DNA from: an uncultured Spirochaetaceae bacterium
Lineage (GTDB): Bacteria > Spirochaetota > Spirochaetia > Sphaerochaetales > Sphaerochaetaceae
Assembly: GCA_944389505.1 (NCBI GenBank)
Contig: CALXMP010000001.1
Span: forward strand, 337,421 to 401,420
Direction of reading: 5' to 3'
Length of the DNA: 64,000 bases
Shown: in pieces, positions 19,385-28,075 of the stretch
Layout of the letters: the number at the start of each line of letters is the position of its first letter
Numbering within the stretch: position 1 is the stretch's first letter
The notes under the pieces: generated by a model
Told to the model about the DNA's origin: nothing
What the model saw: the letters and a program-made list of their open reading frames with translations, nothing else
Database searches by the model: none
Position numbers and translations under genes: made by a program

Positions 19385-19530
19385 CATTCAGGTTGCACTA
19401 AATTATATGTTTCTTAATCTATCAGACCTGTGAGCAATATTCTTTGCAGCACAGGCCTATTTTATCAAGCAGTCCTTGTTAAACATGGTCTTACTATCTA
19501 TTGATCCAAACTTCTTTAACGAAATTAACC
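19385..19530. other. AT-rich gap before dprA
   Basis: No gene is seen between the leuS terminator and the dprA promoter. The stretch contains a weak inverted repeat (AGACCTGTG ... CACAGGCC) and marks the left edge of the AT-richer segment that runs to about 22.4 kb. Confidence 0.4.
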
Positions 19531-19546
19531 GTTGATGATCATCAAC
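19531..19546. promoter_or_regulatory. 16-bp perfect palindrome, likely operator of dprA
   Basis: GTTGATGATCATCAAC is a perfect 16-bp palindrome that covers the -35 element and part of the spacer of the dprA promoter. A repressor bound here would block RNA polymerase. The DprA-like protein itself starts with an HTH and is an obvious candidate binder. Confidence 0.6.
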
Positions 19547-19560
19547 CCTTGATATATACT
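19532..19560 (+). promoter_or_regulatory. Sigma-70-type promoter of dprA (leaderless)
   Basis: TTGATG and TATACT are 17 bases apart, a near-consensus promoter. The -10 ends six bases before the ATG at 19567, so the mRNA should start at the start codon. No ribosome-binding site is present. Confidence 0.7.
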
Positions 19561-19566
19561 CTATAT

Positions 19567-20781
19567 ATGGATATTGAGCCTAAGGATTTGTTCTTTTCTA
19601 AGGAGGCTGCGGATTTTCTTGGAATCTCTGTTCAGCGTCTGAATAAACTTACTAAGGATAACACTATAAAACCTTTTAAGAAAAACAGTTCAGGTACTGT
19701 TTATCTACTTCAGGAATTACAGAAAAGAAAGGATGAATTGGCAATATTCAAAGGAAAGAAACCTATATCTTATCAAGGAGCAGAAGGCATGTTCAGAATC
19801 AATACACCAATCCGCCAAGAGGCCCTTAATTTCTCAACCCTTATGCTCTCATTGGATATAACTGAAAAGAAACTCACCCCTATTTTTGATAATCTTTCAC
19901 ATTCATTGGATATCTCATCTGCGATAACAGATGACTTAATAGGATGGAGTACCGCGTTTAATATCGATGAATCAATACTGCTATCGAACTATGAAACTGC
20001 AAAACAGGAATTCTGCAGATTGCACGAGACTGATGAAATCATAAAGATTGGGGATACGGAATATCCCACCCTTCTTTCTGAAACAGAGGAGGCTCCTCGC
20101 TTCCTGTATCTCAGGGGAGATTTTTCCCTTCTTCATGACACTAGGACTATTGCCCTTGTTGGAAGTAGGAATGCCTCTGATAAAGGCAAGGAGAATACAC
20201 GAAGAGTTGCTGCAACACTTGGACACAATGGAATCATTGTTGTCTCTGGACTTGCAAGAGGAATAGATGTAACTGCACATAAAACTGCTTTGGAAAACGG
20301 ATACAAGACAATTGCTGTCATAGGAACAAATCTCAACCAATACTATCCAAGTGAAAACAAGAATATTCAGATGGAAATCGAGAAGAAAGGCCTTGTAATC
20401 TCACAATTTTCACCTGCGCTTAAAACAGAACGGTGGTTCTTTCCTCTTCGCAATGGTGTCATGAGCGGTCTATCAAGAGCAACCGTAATCATGGAAGCAG
20501 GAGAAACATCCGGAGCTCTTACTCAAGCCAAGTATGCTGCAAAACAGGGCCGTCTTGTCCTGATTCCCCAGAATGTATTCTCTGATCCATCGATATCCTG
20601 GCCTCACAGTCTTGTCAGGAAAGGAGCTATTGTGGTCAGAACTCCGAAGGAAATAATCAGCACTTTATCAGAGAGGCTGTCATCCACGGGCAATGAAAGA
20701 ATGGCTACTCCTGATCTCTTTGCTGATGATATCAATAGCGGAATGTTTATCGCAGAGGAAGCGGAATACAGTGCTGACTGA
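19567..20781 (+). CDS. dprA: DprA/Smf-like protein with N-terminal HTH
   Basis: A 404-residue DprA-family protein. Residues about 9-40 read like a MerR-type helix-turn-helix (FFSKEAADFLGISVQRLN). A poorly conserved middle follows, then the Rossmann-like DprA core with IALVGSRNASDKGKE, VVSGLARGIDVTAH and the GETSGAL segment. DprA normally loads RecA on incoming single-stranded DNA; DprA-like proteins next to phosphoribosyltransferases are also known from conflict and defence contexts. The start at 19567 is set by the promoter six bases upstream; an in-frame upstream start overlaps the operator. Base composition is AT-richer than leuS, suggesting transfer. It overlaps the next gene by 11 bp. 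Confidence 0.82.
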   Translation: MDIEPKDLFFSKEAADFLGISVQRLNKLTKDNTIKPFKKNSSGTVYLLQELQKRKDELAIFKGKKPISYQGAEGMFRINTPIRQEALNFSTLMLSLDITEKKLTPIFDNLSHSLDISSAITDDLIGWSTAFNIDESILLSNYETAKQEFCRLHETDEIIKIGDTEYPTLLSETEEAPRFLYLRGDFSLLHDTRTIALVGSRNASDKGKENTRRVAATLGHNGIIVVSGLARGIDVTAHKTALENGYKTIAVIGTNLNQYYPSENKNIQMEIEKKGLVISQFSPALKTERWFFPLRNGVMSGLSRATVIMEAGETSGALTQAKYAAKQGRLVLIPQNVFSDPSISWPHSLVRKGAIVVRTPKEIISTLSERLSSTGNERMATPDLFADDINSGMFIAEEAEYSAD

Positions 20782-22012
20782 CATCGCAAGACTCAAAATC
20801 TTTGTGATTTATTTTGAAACCCGCATTCTCGACGATAAAGAAAAGGGTTCTCTGGAGAATCTCGCTGCAGGAAGAATCTGCTATCTAGTAGGTTCTGCAG
20901 AGAACAACATAGACAATAATAGCCCTGTCTATAAAGTAATTCCCTGGGATTTCCAATTGCCCAATTCAGCTTTCCTTTCAGCAATAATGAATAATGAGAA
21001 TGCAAGATCAGAAGAGATAGCATACATTTCAGATAATCTTCTATTCTTAAACAATGCCAGAGAACTGATGGGATACACTGTCTATATTGCACCTAAAGGA
21101 ATCCCAGAATACAAACTTATCGCGGGGACTTGTCCAGATATGATCTGTTCCTCTCTGAGCAACCTTCTGGCATGTTTTTCAGCTGAAAGAATTGGATTCA
21201 AAGGGGAGTCTTCTTTCTATTGCAATTCCGCAATCTCACCAGGAATATTCTATCGGCTTGCATATGAAAACAGGAATTCTCCATTTGAGATATGTTTTGC
21301 TGGCCGATACTTTGGAACAAAGCATTTCTTAGGTTCTATTGATAGATACTCACAGGCGATCCGAGATAACAAAACCGAAAAAAGCAAATGCTACAGGAAA
21401 TTCGATTCAAAATTTAAGAATCTTTATTTCCAGATGATTTCCTCTTACCAGAAGCAATTCGGAATATGCATCAGCTCAATCGCGAATGTTCCTGATAAGC
21501 CATCCAAGAAACCTAGATTCTCAGAAATCACCAACTTATTAAGTCTTGAACTCGGAATGAGAAATATTTCATCGGATTTCATTTGTCAGAAAGATATCAA
21601 GGATAATAAATCTCTCTCCTCTGCAGACAGGCAGAAGAATATTGCTTGATCCTTTTCTTATAATGGGCCGTCTCTGAAAGGACAAACTATTGCAATCATC
21701 GATGATATAGCAACAACAGGAAGTACCCTTTCTGCCTGCGTTGATGAGTTATTAAGAAATGGTGCTGATAGGATAATCTGTTTTGTGCTTGCTATAAATC
21801 AAATCCCATGCAATTTCTGCAAACAAGAAAGCTTTGATACCTTCAAGCAGGAATATCATTTACATTTCAACTCATCTGACCTCACTCCGTTCTTCAGCTC
21901 TAAGAAAGGTACTTTGAATTATGATAAGACAATTGAAATCCTTCTGAATAATATAAACAGCTATCCAATTAACCATGAAATAGCAAATGATCTGGAGAAT
22001 ATACCTTTCTGA
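20771..22012 (+). pseudogene. ComF-like phosphoribosyltransferase gene with one in-frame TGA
   Basis: A single reading frame runs from a GTG at 20771 (AGAGGAAG about nine bases upstream) to TGA at 22010-22012, broken only by TGA at 21647-21649. Protein resemblance continues across the stop: before it come SADRQKNIA, the typical ComF stretch, and after it SFSYNGPSLKGQ and the PRPP-binding loop IAIIDDIATTGST. The first 292 residues hold an unusual N-terminal extension without the zinc finger of ordinary ComF. The stop replaces one residue, perhaps Gly (GGA) or Arg (CGA). There is no frameshift. It may be a recent nonsense mutation, read-through or a sequencing error. As written, the catalytic PRPP loop would be lost. 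Confidence 0.78.
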
Positions 22013-22052
22013 TATTCACATTCCAGGACGGTTTCTCTTTCCACGAAATCCA

Positions 22053-22376
22053 GGATCACATCTCATGGATCCTCGCAAGCCCTACCATCGCCATAAGAGC
22101 ATATGAAGCATGGTCGATTGCCCTCATAGCAGCCATCGCATTGCGCTCGATACATGGAATCTGGACCAGTCCCATAAGGGGATCGCAGGTGAGCCCAAGA
22201 TGATGCTCAAGCCCCATTTCCGCAGCATACTCTATCTGGTATATCGAGCCTCCAAGAAGCTGTGCACAAGCCGCTCCTGCCATAGCGCAAGCGACACCTA
22301 CCTCTCCCTGGCATCCAACATCCGCCCCTGATATAGACCCGTTCTCCTTCACAATATTGCTGACAAGACCTGCAGT
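22053..22376 (-). pseudogene. Truncated duplicate of the 3' end of sdaA
   Basis: This 324-bp segment is a near-identical copy of 25007-25420, the last third of sdaA. About four substitutions are seen, plus a net loss of 90 bp. In the intact copy the lost part lies between two copies of CCTCCCATCG (25035-25044 and 25124-25133, 89 bp apart), so the deletion looks like slippage between short repeats, plus one more base. Both boundaries are abrupt. It retains the iron-sulfur cysteine region but no N-terminal domain, and cannot make an active enzyme. Confidence 0.9.
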
Positions 22377-22396
22377 AAGTCCACGATGAATCATAC

Positions 22397-22440
22397 AGAG
22401 GCTACCGCTAAAGCCCAGGCTCTAAAGGCAGCCTCTTTTC
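22397..22440 (+). terminator. Possible terminator hairpin after the dprA islet
   Basis: AGAGGCT pairs with AGCCTCT over a 26-base loop that has weak internal pairing, followed by TTTTC. It could end transcription coming from dprA-comF before uvrA. The long loop makes it uncertain. Confidence 0.4.
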
Positions 22441-22507
22441 TATTATAAGAAACCACTGTTTACTTAATTAAGGGTATTCTCTGATTTCCCTTCACTGGAG
22501 TTCTTAC

Positions 22508-22513
22508 TATAAT
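22508..22513 (+). promoter_or_regulatory. -10 element of uvrA (leaderless)
   Basis: A perfect TATAAT ends seven bases before the ATG. The -35 is poor (TTCCCT, 16 bases upstream). No Shine-Dalgarno sequence is present, so the mRNA is likely leaderless. Confidence 0.5.
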
Positions 22514-22520
22514 TCCCACC

Positions 22521-24998
22521 ATGGCAGACAGAATTCTCGTACGTGGTGCTAAAGTTCATAATCTGAAGAATATCGATGTTGATATACCTCTCAATGAGAT
22601 AGTCGGAATTGCAGGAGTATCAGGCTCCGGAAAATCATCCCTTGCTCTTGGAGTCCTATATGCAGAAGGATCAAGACGATATCTTGAATCTCTTTCCACT
22701 TATACGCGGAGGCGTATGACACAGGCAGAACGTGCCTGGGTGGATGATGTCCTCTACATCCCTGCGGCACTCGCTCTGAGACAAAGGCCTGGTGTTCCGG
22801 GCATCAGAAGCACATTCGGGACAGGAAGCGAGCTCCTCAATTCCCTCCGTCTGATGTTCTCCCGGCTTGCAAGCCACCGCTGTCCGAATGGCCACTACCT
22901 CGCACCTTCCCTTGATGTCGCAGCAGGAAACGAACTCATTTGCCCTATCTGCGGAGAAACATTCTATGCACCATCTGCAGAGGAACTCGCATTCAACAGC
23001 CAGGGCGCGTGTCCAAGATGCAATGGCACAGGCATAGTGCATACAGTCGACAGGACCACGCTTGTGCCCGATGAATCACTCACTATCGACCAAGGGGCAG
23101 TTGCGCCATGGAACTCCCTGATGTGGTCATTGATGGTCGATGTCTGTAGGGAAATGGGTGTGCGTACTGATATTCCTTTCAGAAATCTGACAGAGAAAGA
23201 AAAGGATATTGTATTCAATGGCCCTGCCGTGAAGAAGCATATCTTCTATAAGGCCAAGAACTCAAATCAGGCGGCAGAGCTTGATTTCACATACTACAAT
23301 GCTGTCTATACTGTCGAGAATGCCCTTGCGAAAGTGAAGGATGAACAGGGAATGAAGCGTGTTGAGAAGTTTCTGAAGGAGGATACATGCCCGGACTGCC
23401 ATGGATCAAGGCTTTCAGAGAAGGCAAGAGCTCCAAAGCTCTGCGGAATTTCCCTTGATGAAGCCTGCACGATGACCCTTTCGGAGATAATCCCATGGGT
23501 CAGGAATGTTCCTCTGTCTCTTCCTGCAGAAATGAAGCCTATGGCTGAGCGCATTGCTGAATCATTCCTTGATACCGCAAGACGCCTGATGGATCTTGGG
23601 CTCGGATATCTTTCACTCGATAGATCAGCGGGAACGCTTTCAACAGGGGAACGACAGCGGATGCAGCTTGCGCGCGCTGTCAGAAACCGCACCACAGGCG
23701 TCCTGTATGTCCTCGATGAACCTTCAATCGGACTGCACCCATCGAATATCGAAGGACTGAAGGGAGTCATGCATGATCTTGTGGATGATGGCAATTCAGT
23801 TGTACTTGTGGACCATGACACGGCAATCCTCTCCGAAGCTGACTGGATCATTGAGATGGGCCCAGGAGCTGGTGCAAGCGGAGGCAGGGTAATAGCAGAA
23901 GGGACAGTTGAGGATATCAGCAAGAACAGTTCGTCACGCATCGGGCCATTCCTTTCAGGAAGCATTGATACGCAAGCAAGAAAACCATGTGGATACCAGC
24001 ACATCTTTGACGAAGGTCTTATCAGTATTTATACGGATGAGATCCATACGGTGAAGCCGCTTGTAGCGGATATACCGAAAGGCAGATTGACAGTTATCAC
24101 AGGAGTATCAGGATCAGGAAAGACAACATTCATTCTGGAAAGCCTTGTACCGGCACTCGATGCTCTTGTAAATGGAAGAAAGCTTCCGCTGCATGTGAAA
24201 TCCATCCAGGCAGATGGTATAAGACAGGTCAAGCTTATAGATGCCACACCAATCGGTATCAATATAAGATCTACTGTCGCAACATATTCCGATGTACATG
24301 ATGAACTCAGGAAGCTATTTGCAAAAACCCCGGGAGCAAAAGCCCATGGCTACAAAGCCGGCGATTTCTCATACAACACAGGAAAGCTCCGCTGCCCTGT
24401 ATGCGATGGAACGGGATCAATAAGCCTCGACGTGCAGTTCCTCCCCGATGTTGATATCCCATGCCCTGAATGCCGCGGCTCTCGCTATTCCAAGGAAACA
24501 GGCTATGCAATATACAGAAACAGCAGAGGAGAGGAATATACTCTCCCCGAGCTTATGGATATGGATGTCGACAGCGCAATTAAAGCCATTACGGAACAGA
24601 AGCAGATACTTCAGAAGCTCGTGATACTCAGAGAGCTGGGTCTGGGCTATCTTACCCTTGGAGAGGAAACTCCCGGACTTTCTGGAGGAGAAGCGCAAAG
24701 ACTGAAACTCGCAAGCGAAATGGGACGGCAGCAGTCAGACTCCGTCTTTATCTTCGATGAGCCAACAATAGGATTGCACCCTCTGGATGTACTGAGCCTG
24801 CTGGAAGTATTCCAGACACTCATAGATAATGGAGCCACAGTAATCGTAATCGAACATGATCTTGATGTGATACGCAATGCCGATTACATCATAGATATGG
24901 GACCTGGCGGAGGCAATGATGGCGGTACTATCGTAGCAGCAGGAACTCCTGATATGATAAAAGCCTCGCCGGAAAGCGTTACAGGCAGGTATATCTGA
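22521..24998 (+). CDS. uvrA: Short (class II) UvrA-like ABC ATPase
   Basis: An 825-residue UvrA with two ABC modules: Walker A GVSGSGKSS near residue 30 and GVSGSGKTT near 530. Two zinc-finger type pairs are visible (CPICGETF ... CPRCNGTG and CPVCDGTG ... CPECRGSR), and two ABC signatures (STGERQRMQLARA, LSGGEAQRLKLA). Housekeeping UvrA is about 940 residues; the missing part corresponds to the UvrB-binding region, which marks class II UvrA, often linked to tolerance of DNA-binding drugs. A housekeeping uvrA is expected elsewhere. It lies between two direct copies of sdaA sequence and converges on sdaA with 11 bp between stops. Confidence 0.88.
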   Translation: MADRILVRGAKVHNLKNIDVDIPLNEIVGIAGVSGSGKSSLALGVLYAEGSRRYLESLSTYTRRRMTQAERAWVDDVLYIPAALALRQRPGVPGIRSTFGTGSELLNSLRLMFSRLASHRCPNGHYLAPSLDVAAGNELICPICGETFYAPSAEELAFNSQGACPRCNGTGIVHTVDRTTLVPDESLTIDQGAVAPWNSLMWSLMVDVCREMGVRTDIPFRNLTEKEKDIVFNGPAVKKHIFYKAKNSNQAAELDFTYYNAVYTVENALAKVKDEQGMKRVEKFLKEDTCPDCHGSRLSEKARAPKLCGISLDEACTMTLSEIIPWVRNVPLSLPAEMKPMAERIAESFLDTARRLMDLGLGYLSLDRSAGTLSTGERQRMQLARAVRNRTTGVLYVLDEPSIGLHPSNIEGLKGVMHDLVDDGNSVVLVDHDTAILSEADWIIEMGPGAGASGGRVIAEGTVEDISKNSSSRIGPFLSGSIDTQARKPCGYQHIFDEGLISIYTDEIHTVKPLVADIPKGRLTVITGVSGSGKTTFILESLVPALDALVNGRKLPLHVKSIQADGIRQVKLIDATPIGINIRSTVATYSDVHDELRKLFAKTPGAKAHGYKAGDFSYNTGKLRCPVCDGTGSISLDVQFLPDVDIPCPECRGSRYSKETGYAIYRNSRGEEYTLPELMDMDVDSAIKAITEQKQILQKLVILRELGLGYLTLGEETPGLSGGEAQRLKLASEMGRQQSDSVFIFDEPTIGLHPLDVLSLLEVFQTLIDNGATVIVIEHDLDVIRNADYIIDMGPGGGNDGGTIVAAGTPDMIKASPESVTGRYI

Positions 24999-25006
24999 GC
25001 AGCAGC

Positions 25007-25420
25007 GGATCACATCTCATGGATCCTAGCAAGCCCTCCCATCGATGTCTCTCTGTAAAGGGATGGAAGCGCATGACCTGTCTCCATCATAACCTCGACA
25101 ACGTCATCAAAGGATATCTTATGCCTCCCATCGCCCATAAGAGCATATGAAGCATGGTCGATTGCCCTCATAGCAGCCATCGCATTGCGCTCGATGCATG
25201 GAATCTGGACCAGTCCCATAAGGGGATCGCAGGTGAGCCCAAGATGATGCTCAAGCCCCATTTCCGCAGCATACTCTATCTGGTATATCGAGCCTCCAAG
25301 AAGCTGTGCACAAGCCGCTCCTGCCATAGCGCAAGCGACACCTACCTCTCCCTGGCATCCAACATCCGCCCCTGATATAGACCCGTTCTCCTTCACAATA
25401 TTGCCGACAAGACCTGCAGT
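25007..25420. repeat. Second copy of the 0.4-kb sdaA direct repeat
   Basis: The intact partner of the repeat at 22053-22376, in the same orientation, about 3 kb away. Recombination between the two would delete the uvrA gene and leave one sdaA. Confidence 0.9.
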
Positions 25421-26212
25421 CAGGAGAGCCCGGAGCACTCTTACTTCAGGAATATTGTACTCCCTGGATATATGATAAAGAGCTCCTGGCAGGACTCCAG
25501 CGCTTCCGCAGGTGGGTGCTGTGACGATCTTGCCGCCGCCGGCATTCTCCTCCGATACGGCAAGTGCGTATGCAAAGCCATGGGCTGTGTTTCCCATTGT
25601 CCCAGAGAAATCACGGGCCTTGGCATATGCCTGGCATGCTTTTCTCTGAAGATGCAGACCTCCCGGAAGAACCCCTTCTGCCTCAAGTCCTCGTTTTATA
25701 GCATCCTTCATGACAGTCCAGACATCGAAGACATAATCGAGAATCTCCTCTCCTTCTGCCTCTACCGCTACTTCCCATATCTGGTATCCGGTCTCATCAC
25801 AGTAGGAAAGAAGCTTGCGCATGGTTCCGACCTTACTGTTATCATATACATCCTTGTCCTCTGTGCTTTCGCCCTCGTGTACAACCTTTCCGCCTCCGAC
25901 TGAATAGTAGGTCTCGGAAGCATTGCCAGGCTCAAGTTCGATAAGCGTAAGAGCATTCGGATGAAAAGGCTTGAAGGTATCTGGAAACCACAGTATCTCG
26001 ATATCAGAACCATGCTCCTTGAATACCTCACGGAGAGCTCTGTCCGTCAGATGGCCTTTGCCGGTCGCCGCAAGAGAGCCATAAAGCTCTGCTCTGACCT
26101 TCTTTGCCTCAGGATGGCTCTCAAGGAACATGCCTGCTGCATTCCTGGGACCCATTGTGTGCGAAGACGATGGACCATATCCAATACGATAGAGTTCTCT
26201 CAGTGATTCCAT
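25010..26212 (-). CDS. sdaA: L-serine dehydratase, iron-sulfur, single chain
   Basis: A 400-residue iron-sulfur L-serine ammonia-lyase converting serine to pyruvate and ammonia. The beta domain (GPSSSHTMGPRNAAG near the start) is fused to the alpha domain, which has cysteines in [23 protein letters not shown] and [12 protein letters not shown], the usual cluster ligands. It is somewhat shorter than the 454-residue E. coli enzyme but has all visible motifs. A promoter ends nine bases before the ATG, with no Shine-Dalgarno sequence. A truncated copy of its 3' end lies 3 kb away. Confidence 0.94.
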   Translation of the reverse strand: MESLRELYRIGYGPSSSHTMGPRNAAGMFLESHPEAKKVRAELYGSLAATGKGHLTDRALREVFKEHGSDIEILWFPDTFKPFHPNALTLIELEPGNASETYYSVGGGKVVHEGESTEDKDVYDNSKVGTMRKLLSYCDETGYQIWEVAVEAEGEEILDYVFDVWTVMKDAIKRGLEAEGVLPGGLHLQRKACQAYAKARDFSGTMGNTAHGFAYALAVSEENAGGGKIVTAPTCGSAGVLPGALYHISREYNIPEVRVLRALLTAGLVGNIVKENGSISGADVGCQGEVGVACAMAGAACAQLLGGSIYQIEYAAEMGLEHHLGLTCDPLMGLVQIPCIERNAMAAMRAIDHASYALMGDGRHKISFDDVVEVMMETGHALPSLYRETSMGGLARIHEM

Positions 26213-26221
26213 AGCAGTATG

Positions 26222-26250
26222 AGTCTACACATGTTGGCATCTGCGCTCAA
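26222..26250 (-). promoter_or_regulatory. Sigma-70-type promoter of sdaA
   Basis: On the minus strand TTGAGC-N17-TAGACT. The -10 ends nine bases before the ATG, leaving a leader of at most a few bases. It overlaps the last codon of the lipoprotein gene. Confidence 0.5.
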
Positions 26251-26993
26251 TACCATACGGGTGCTTTGCTTATATTGGCACTCCTTTCCCACTCTTCCGT
26301 AACAGCAATGGTAAGAAGCAAGCCCCGTTGCCAGTTCATGAATCTGAATACTCCAGGATGGAGTTCCAGATATACAGGACGACCAGAGAATGCAACAGAG
26401 AAGGAAGGCGTATCATATCGCTCAGATACCCACTCTCCTTCAGGGACTGTATCGAGCATCAGGACATCCTTCTCATAGAGCTTGAGCTGTCCTTTGCGGA
26501 GCGTCCCATCAAACAAGTCCGCAAGGAATGCAAGCTCATCAATGAGCGCAAGATCCGGATAATCCTCAATTATCGCTTCTATCGATAACCTTGATACAGC
26601 AGCAGGCCTGTATTCCGCAGCGCCTACAAGCATCTCGGCAAATGATCCGTATTCGCTTCTGAGCTCTATATAGCTGACACCGCCCGGTTCATAGAATCCC
26701 CCGATAGGACCAAGCGTTCCTAGCGGTATAAGCACGAAAGGCCTCAGACCGCCTGTATAAACCACCACCTCTATTGTCCTCACAGATGCAGGAATATACC
26801 GTTCGACAATGCCTTTTCCATCAAAATACCGAAGCGTGTACCACATATCCTCCGAGGCAAGAATCTCGAAAGGATGATCCTCAGCTATCCGCAGCGTCAC
26901 AGTACGGGGAGTATCAACCGAACAGCATATTAGAAGAACAGGAATCATAATCAAAAGAAAAACACGCATACTGTATATACGCTTCAGACCCAT
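26247..26993 (-). CDS. Putative lipoprotein, function unknown
   Basis: About 248 residues. It begins with a basic stretch, a hydrophobic core and LLICCSVD, a relaxed spirochaete-style lipobox, so it is probably lipid-anchored. The rest contains beta-rich segments with several acidic patches and no motif I recognise. The start is uncertain: Met codons at 26993 and 26969 both give a signal peptide and neither has a good ribosome site. It is divergent from the ABC importer genes and ends just before the sdaA promoter. Confidence 0.6.
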   Translation of the reverse strand: MGLKRIYSMRVFLLIMIPVLLICCSVDTPRTVTLRIAEDHPFEILASEDMWYTLRYFDGKGIVERYIPASVRTIEVVVYTGGLRPFVLIPLGTLGPIGGFYEPGGVSYIELRSEYGSFAEMLVGAAEYRPAAVSRLSIEAIIEDYPDLALIDELAFLADLFDGTLRKGQLKLYEKDVLMLDTVPEGEWVSERYDTPSFSVAFSGRPVYLELHPGVFRFMNWQRGLLLTIAVTEEWERSANISKAPVWY

Positions 26994-27099
26994 GCTTTTG
27001 ACATGTCCGCATAGCAAAAATGCGAATTAATATGGAATTAACCAGACGAAGAACGATTAATTAACAGCGGCTCAATATATAGACAGCAAAGGAATCGCT

Positions 27100-28062
27100 G
27101 TGGAAATCAGACTTCAGAACATCACAAAGTCATTCGGGAGCAAAAAGGTTATCGACAATCTCACCCTCGACATCCCCTCAGGGAGCTTTACGACCCTTCT
27201 TGGACCTTCGGGATGCGGCAAGACTACTTTGCTGAGAATGATAGCAGGCCTGGAGACACCAGACAGTGGAAAGATATTGCTTGGAGGCAAATGCGTATTC
27301 TCTTCAGATGAGGGAATCTCAATTCCCCCAGAAAAACGGGGACTTGGTTTTGTTTTCCAGGATTTTGCGTTATGGCCACATATGAAAGTAAAGGACAATG
27401 TCGCTTTCGGGCTGAAAGTCCAGAAGAAAACCGGCGATCTCGAATCCAAGGTAAGGAATGCGCTGCGGGCTGTACAGCTTGAGGATTATATTGACAGCTA
27501 TCCATCAGAACTCTCCGGAGGACAGCAGCAGAGAGTATCATTCGCAAGAGCAATCGTGACAGAGCCGGAATGCATCCTCTTTGATGAGCCGCTCTCTGCA
27601 CTTGATGCACTTCTGAGAGAAGAAATGCGCAGCGAATTGAAAACGCTTGTATCACAGCGCGGGATCACATCGATATTCGTTACACATGATCAGACCGAAG
27701 CCATGTCCATGTCCGATATGATCGCCGTAATGTCAAAGGGAAGAATAGAACAGTACTCTTCCCCGGAAGATGTTTACTCCACCCCGGCGACAAGATTCAC
27801 AGCTCGCTTCGTGGGCTCTTCCGACTGGATCGATGAGGAAACGATGTTCCGCCCTGAGAATGCAAGTCTTGAACGGATTTCCAGCGATGATGAGAGCTAC
27901 ATGGCTACTGTGACAGGCTCAGAATTCCTCGGATCCTCATACCGCATATTAATGCGCCGCGGCAAGGAGAAATGGGTCATAGATTCAGAAAAAAGAATAG
28001 AAACGGGAAAAGAGATCCCTATCTATATAAACAGGAATTCAATTCTTAGGATTGATAACTGA
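27100..28062 (+). CDS. ABC transporter ATPase, iron/polyamine (FbpC/PotA) type
   Basis: A 320-residue ATPase: Walker A GPSGCGKTT, signature LSGGQQQRVSFARA, Walker B CILFDEP and H-loop FVTHD are in order. A C-terminal beta domain of the TOBE type follows from about 235. Start is GTG at 27100 with AAGGA upstream. It powers uptake with the two downstream genes (13 and 17 bp gaps), an ATPase-binding protein-permease operon. The family transports ferric iron or related ligands; the specific substrate is inferred only from resemblance. Confidence 0.9.
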   Translation: MEIRLQNITKSFGSKKVIDNLTLDIPSGSFTTLLGPSGCGKTTLLRMIAGLETPDSGKILLGGKCVFSSDEGISIPPEKRGLGFVFQDFALWPHMKVKDNVAFGLKVQKKTGDLESKVRNALRAVQLEDYIDSYPSELSGGQQQRVSFARAIVTEPECILFDEPLSALDALLREEMRSELKTLVSQRGITSIFVTHDQTEAMSMSDMIAVMSKGRIEQYSSPEDVYSTPATRFTARFVGSSDWIDEETMFRPENASLERISSDDESYMATVTGSEFLGSSYRILMRRGKEKWVIDSEKRIETGKEIPIYINRNSILRIDN

Positions 28063-28075
28063 AAGGAAGGAAGAA

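Noticed and set aside
21647..21649. Selenocysteine at the internal TGA
   Set aside because: The position corresponds to a non-catalytic residue in ComF-like proteins, no SECIS-like hairpin follows, and the family is not known to use selenocysteine.
22056..22394. A separate small serine dehydratase alpha-subunit gene
   Set aside because: It is an internally deleted near-identical copy of the sdaA 3' end with an accidental start, not an independent gene.
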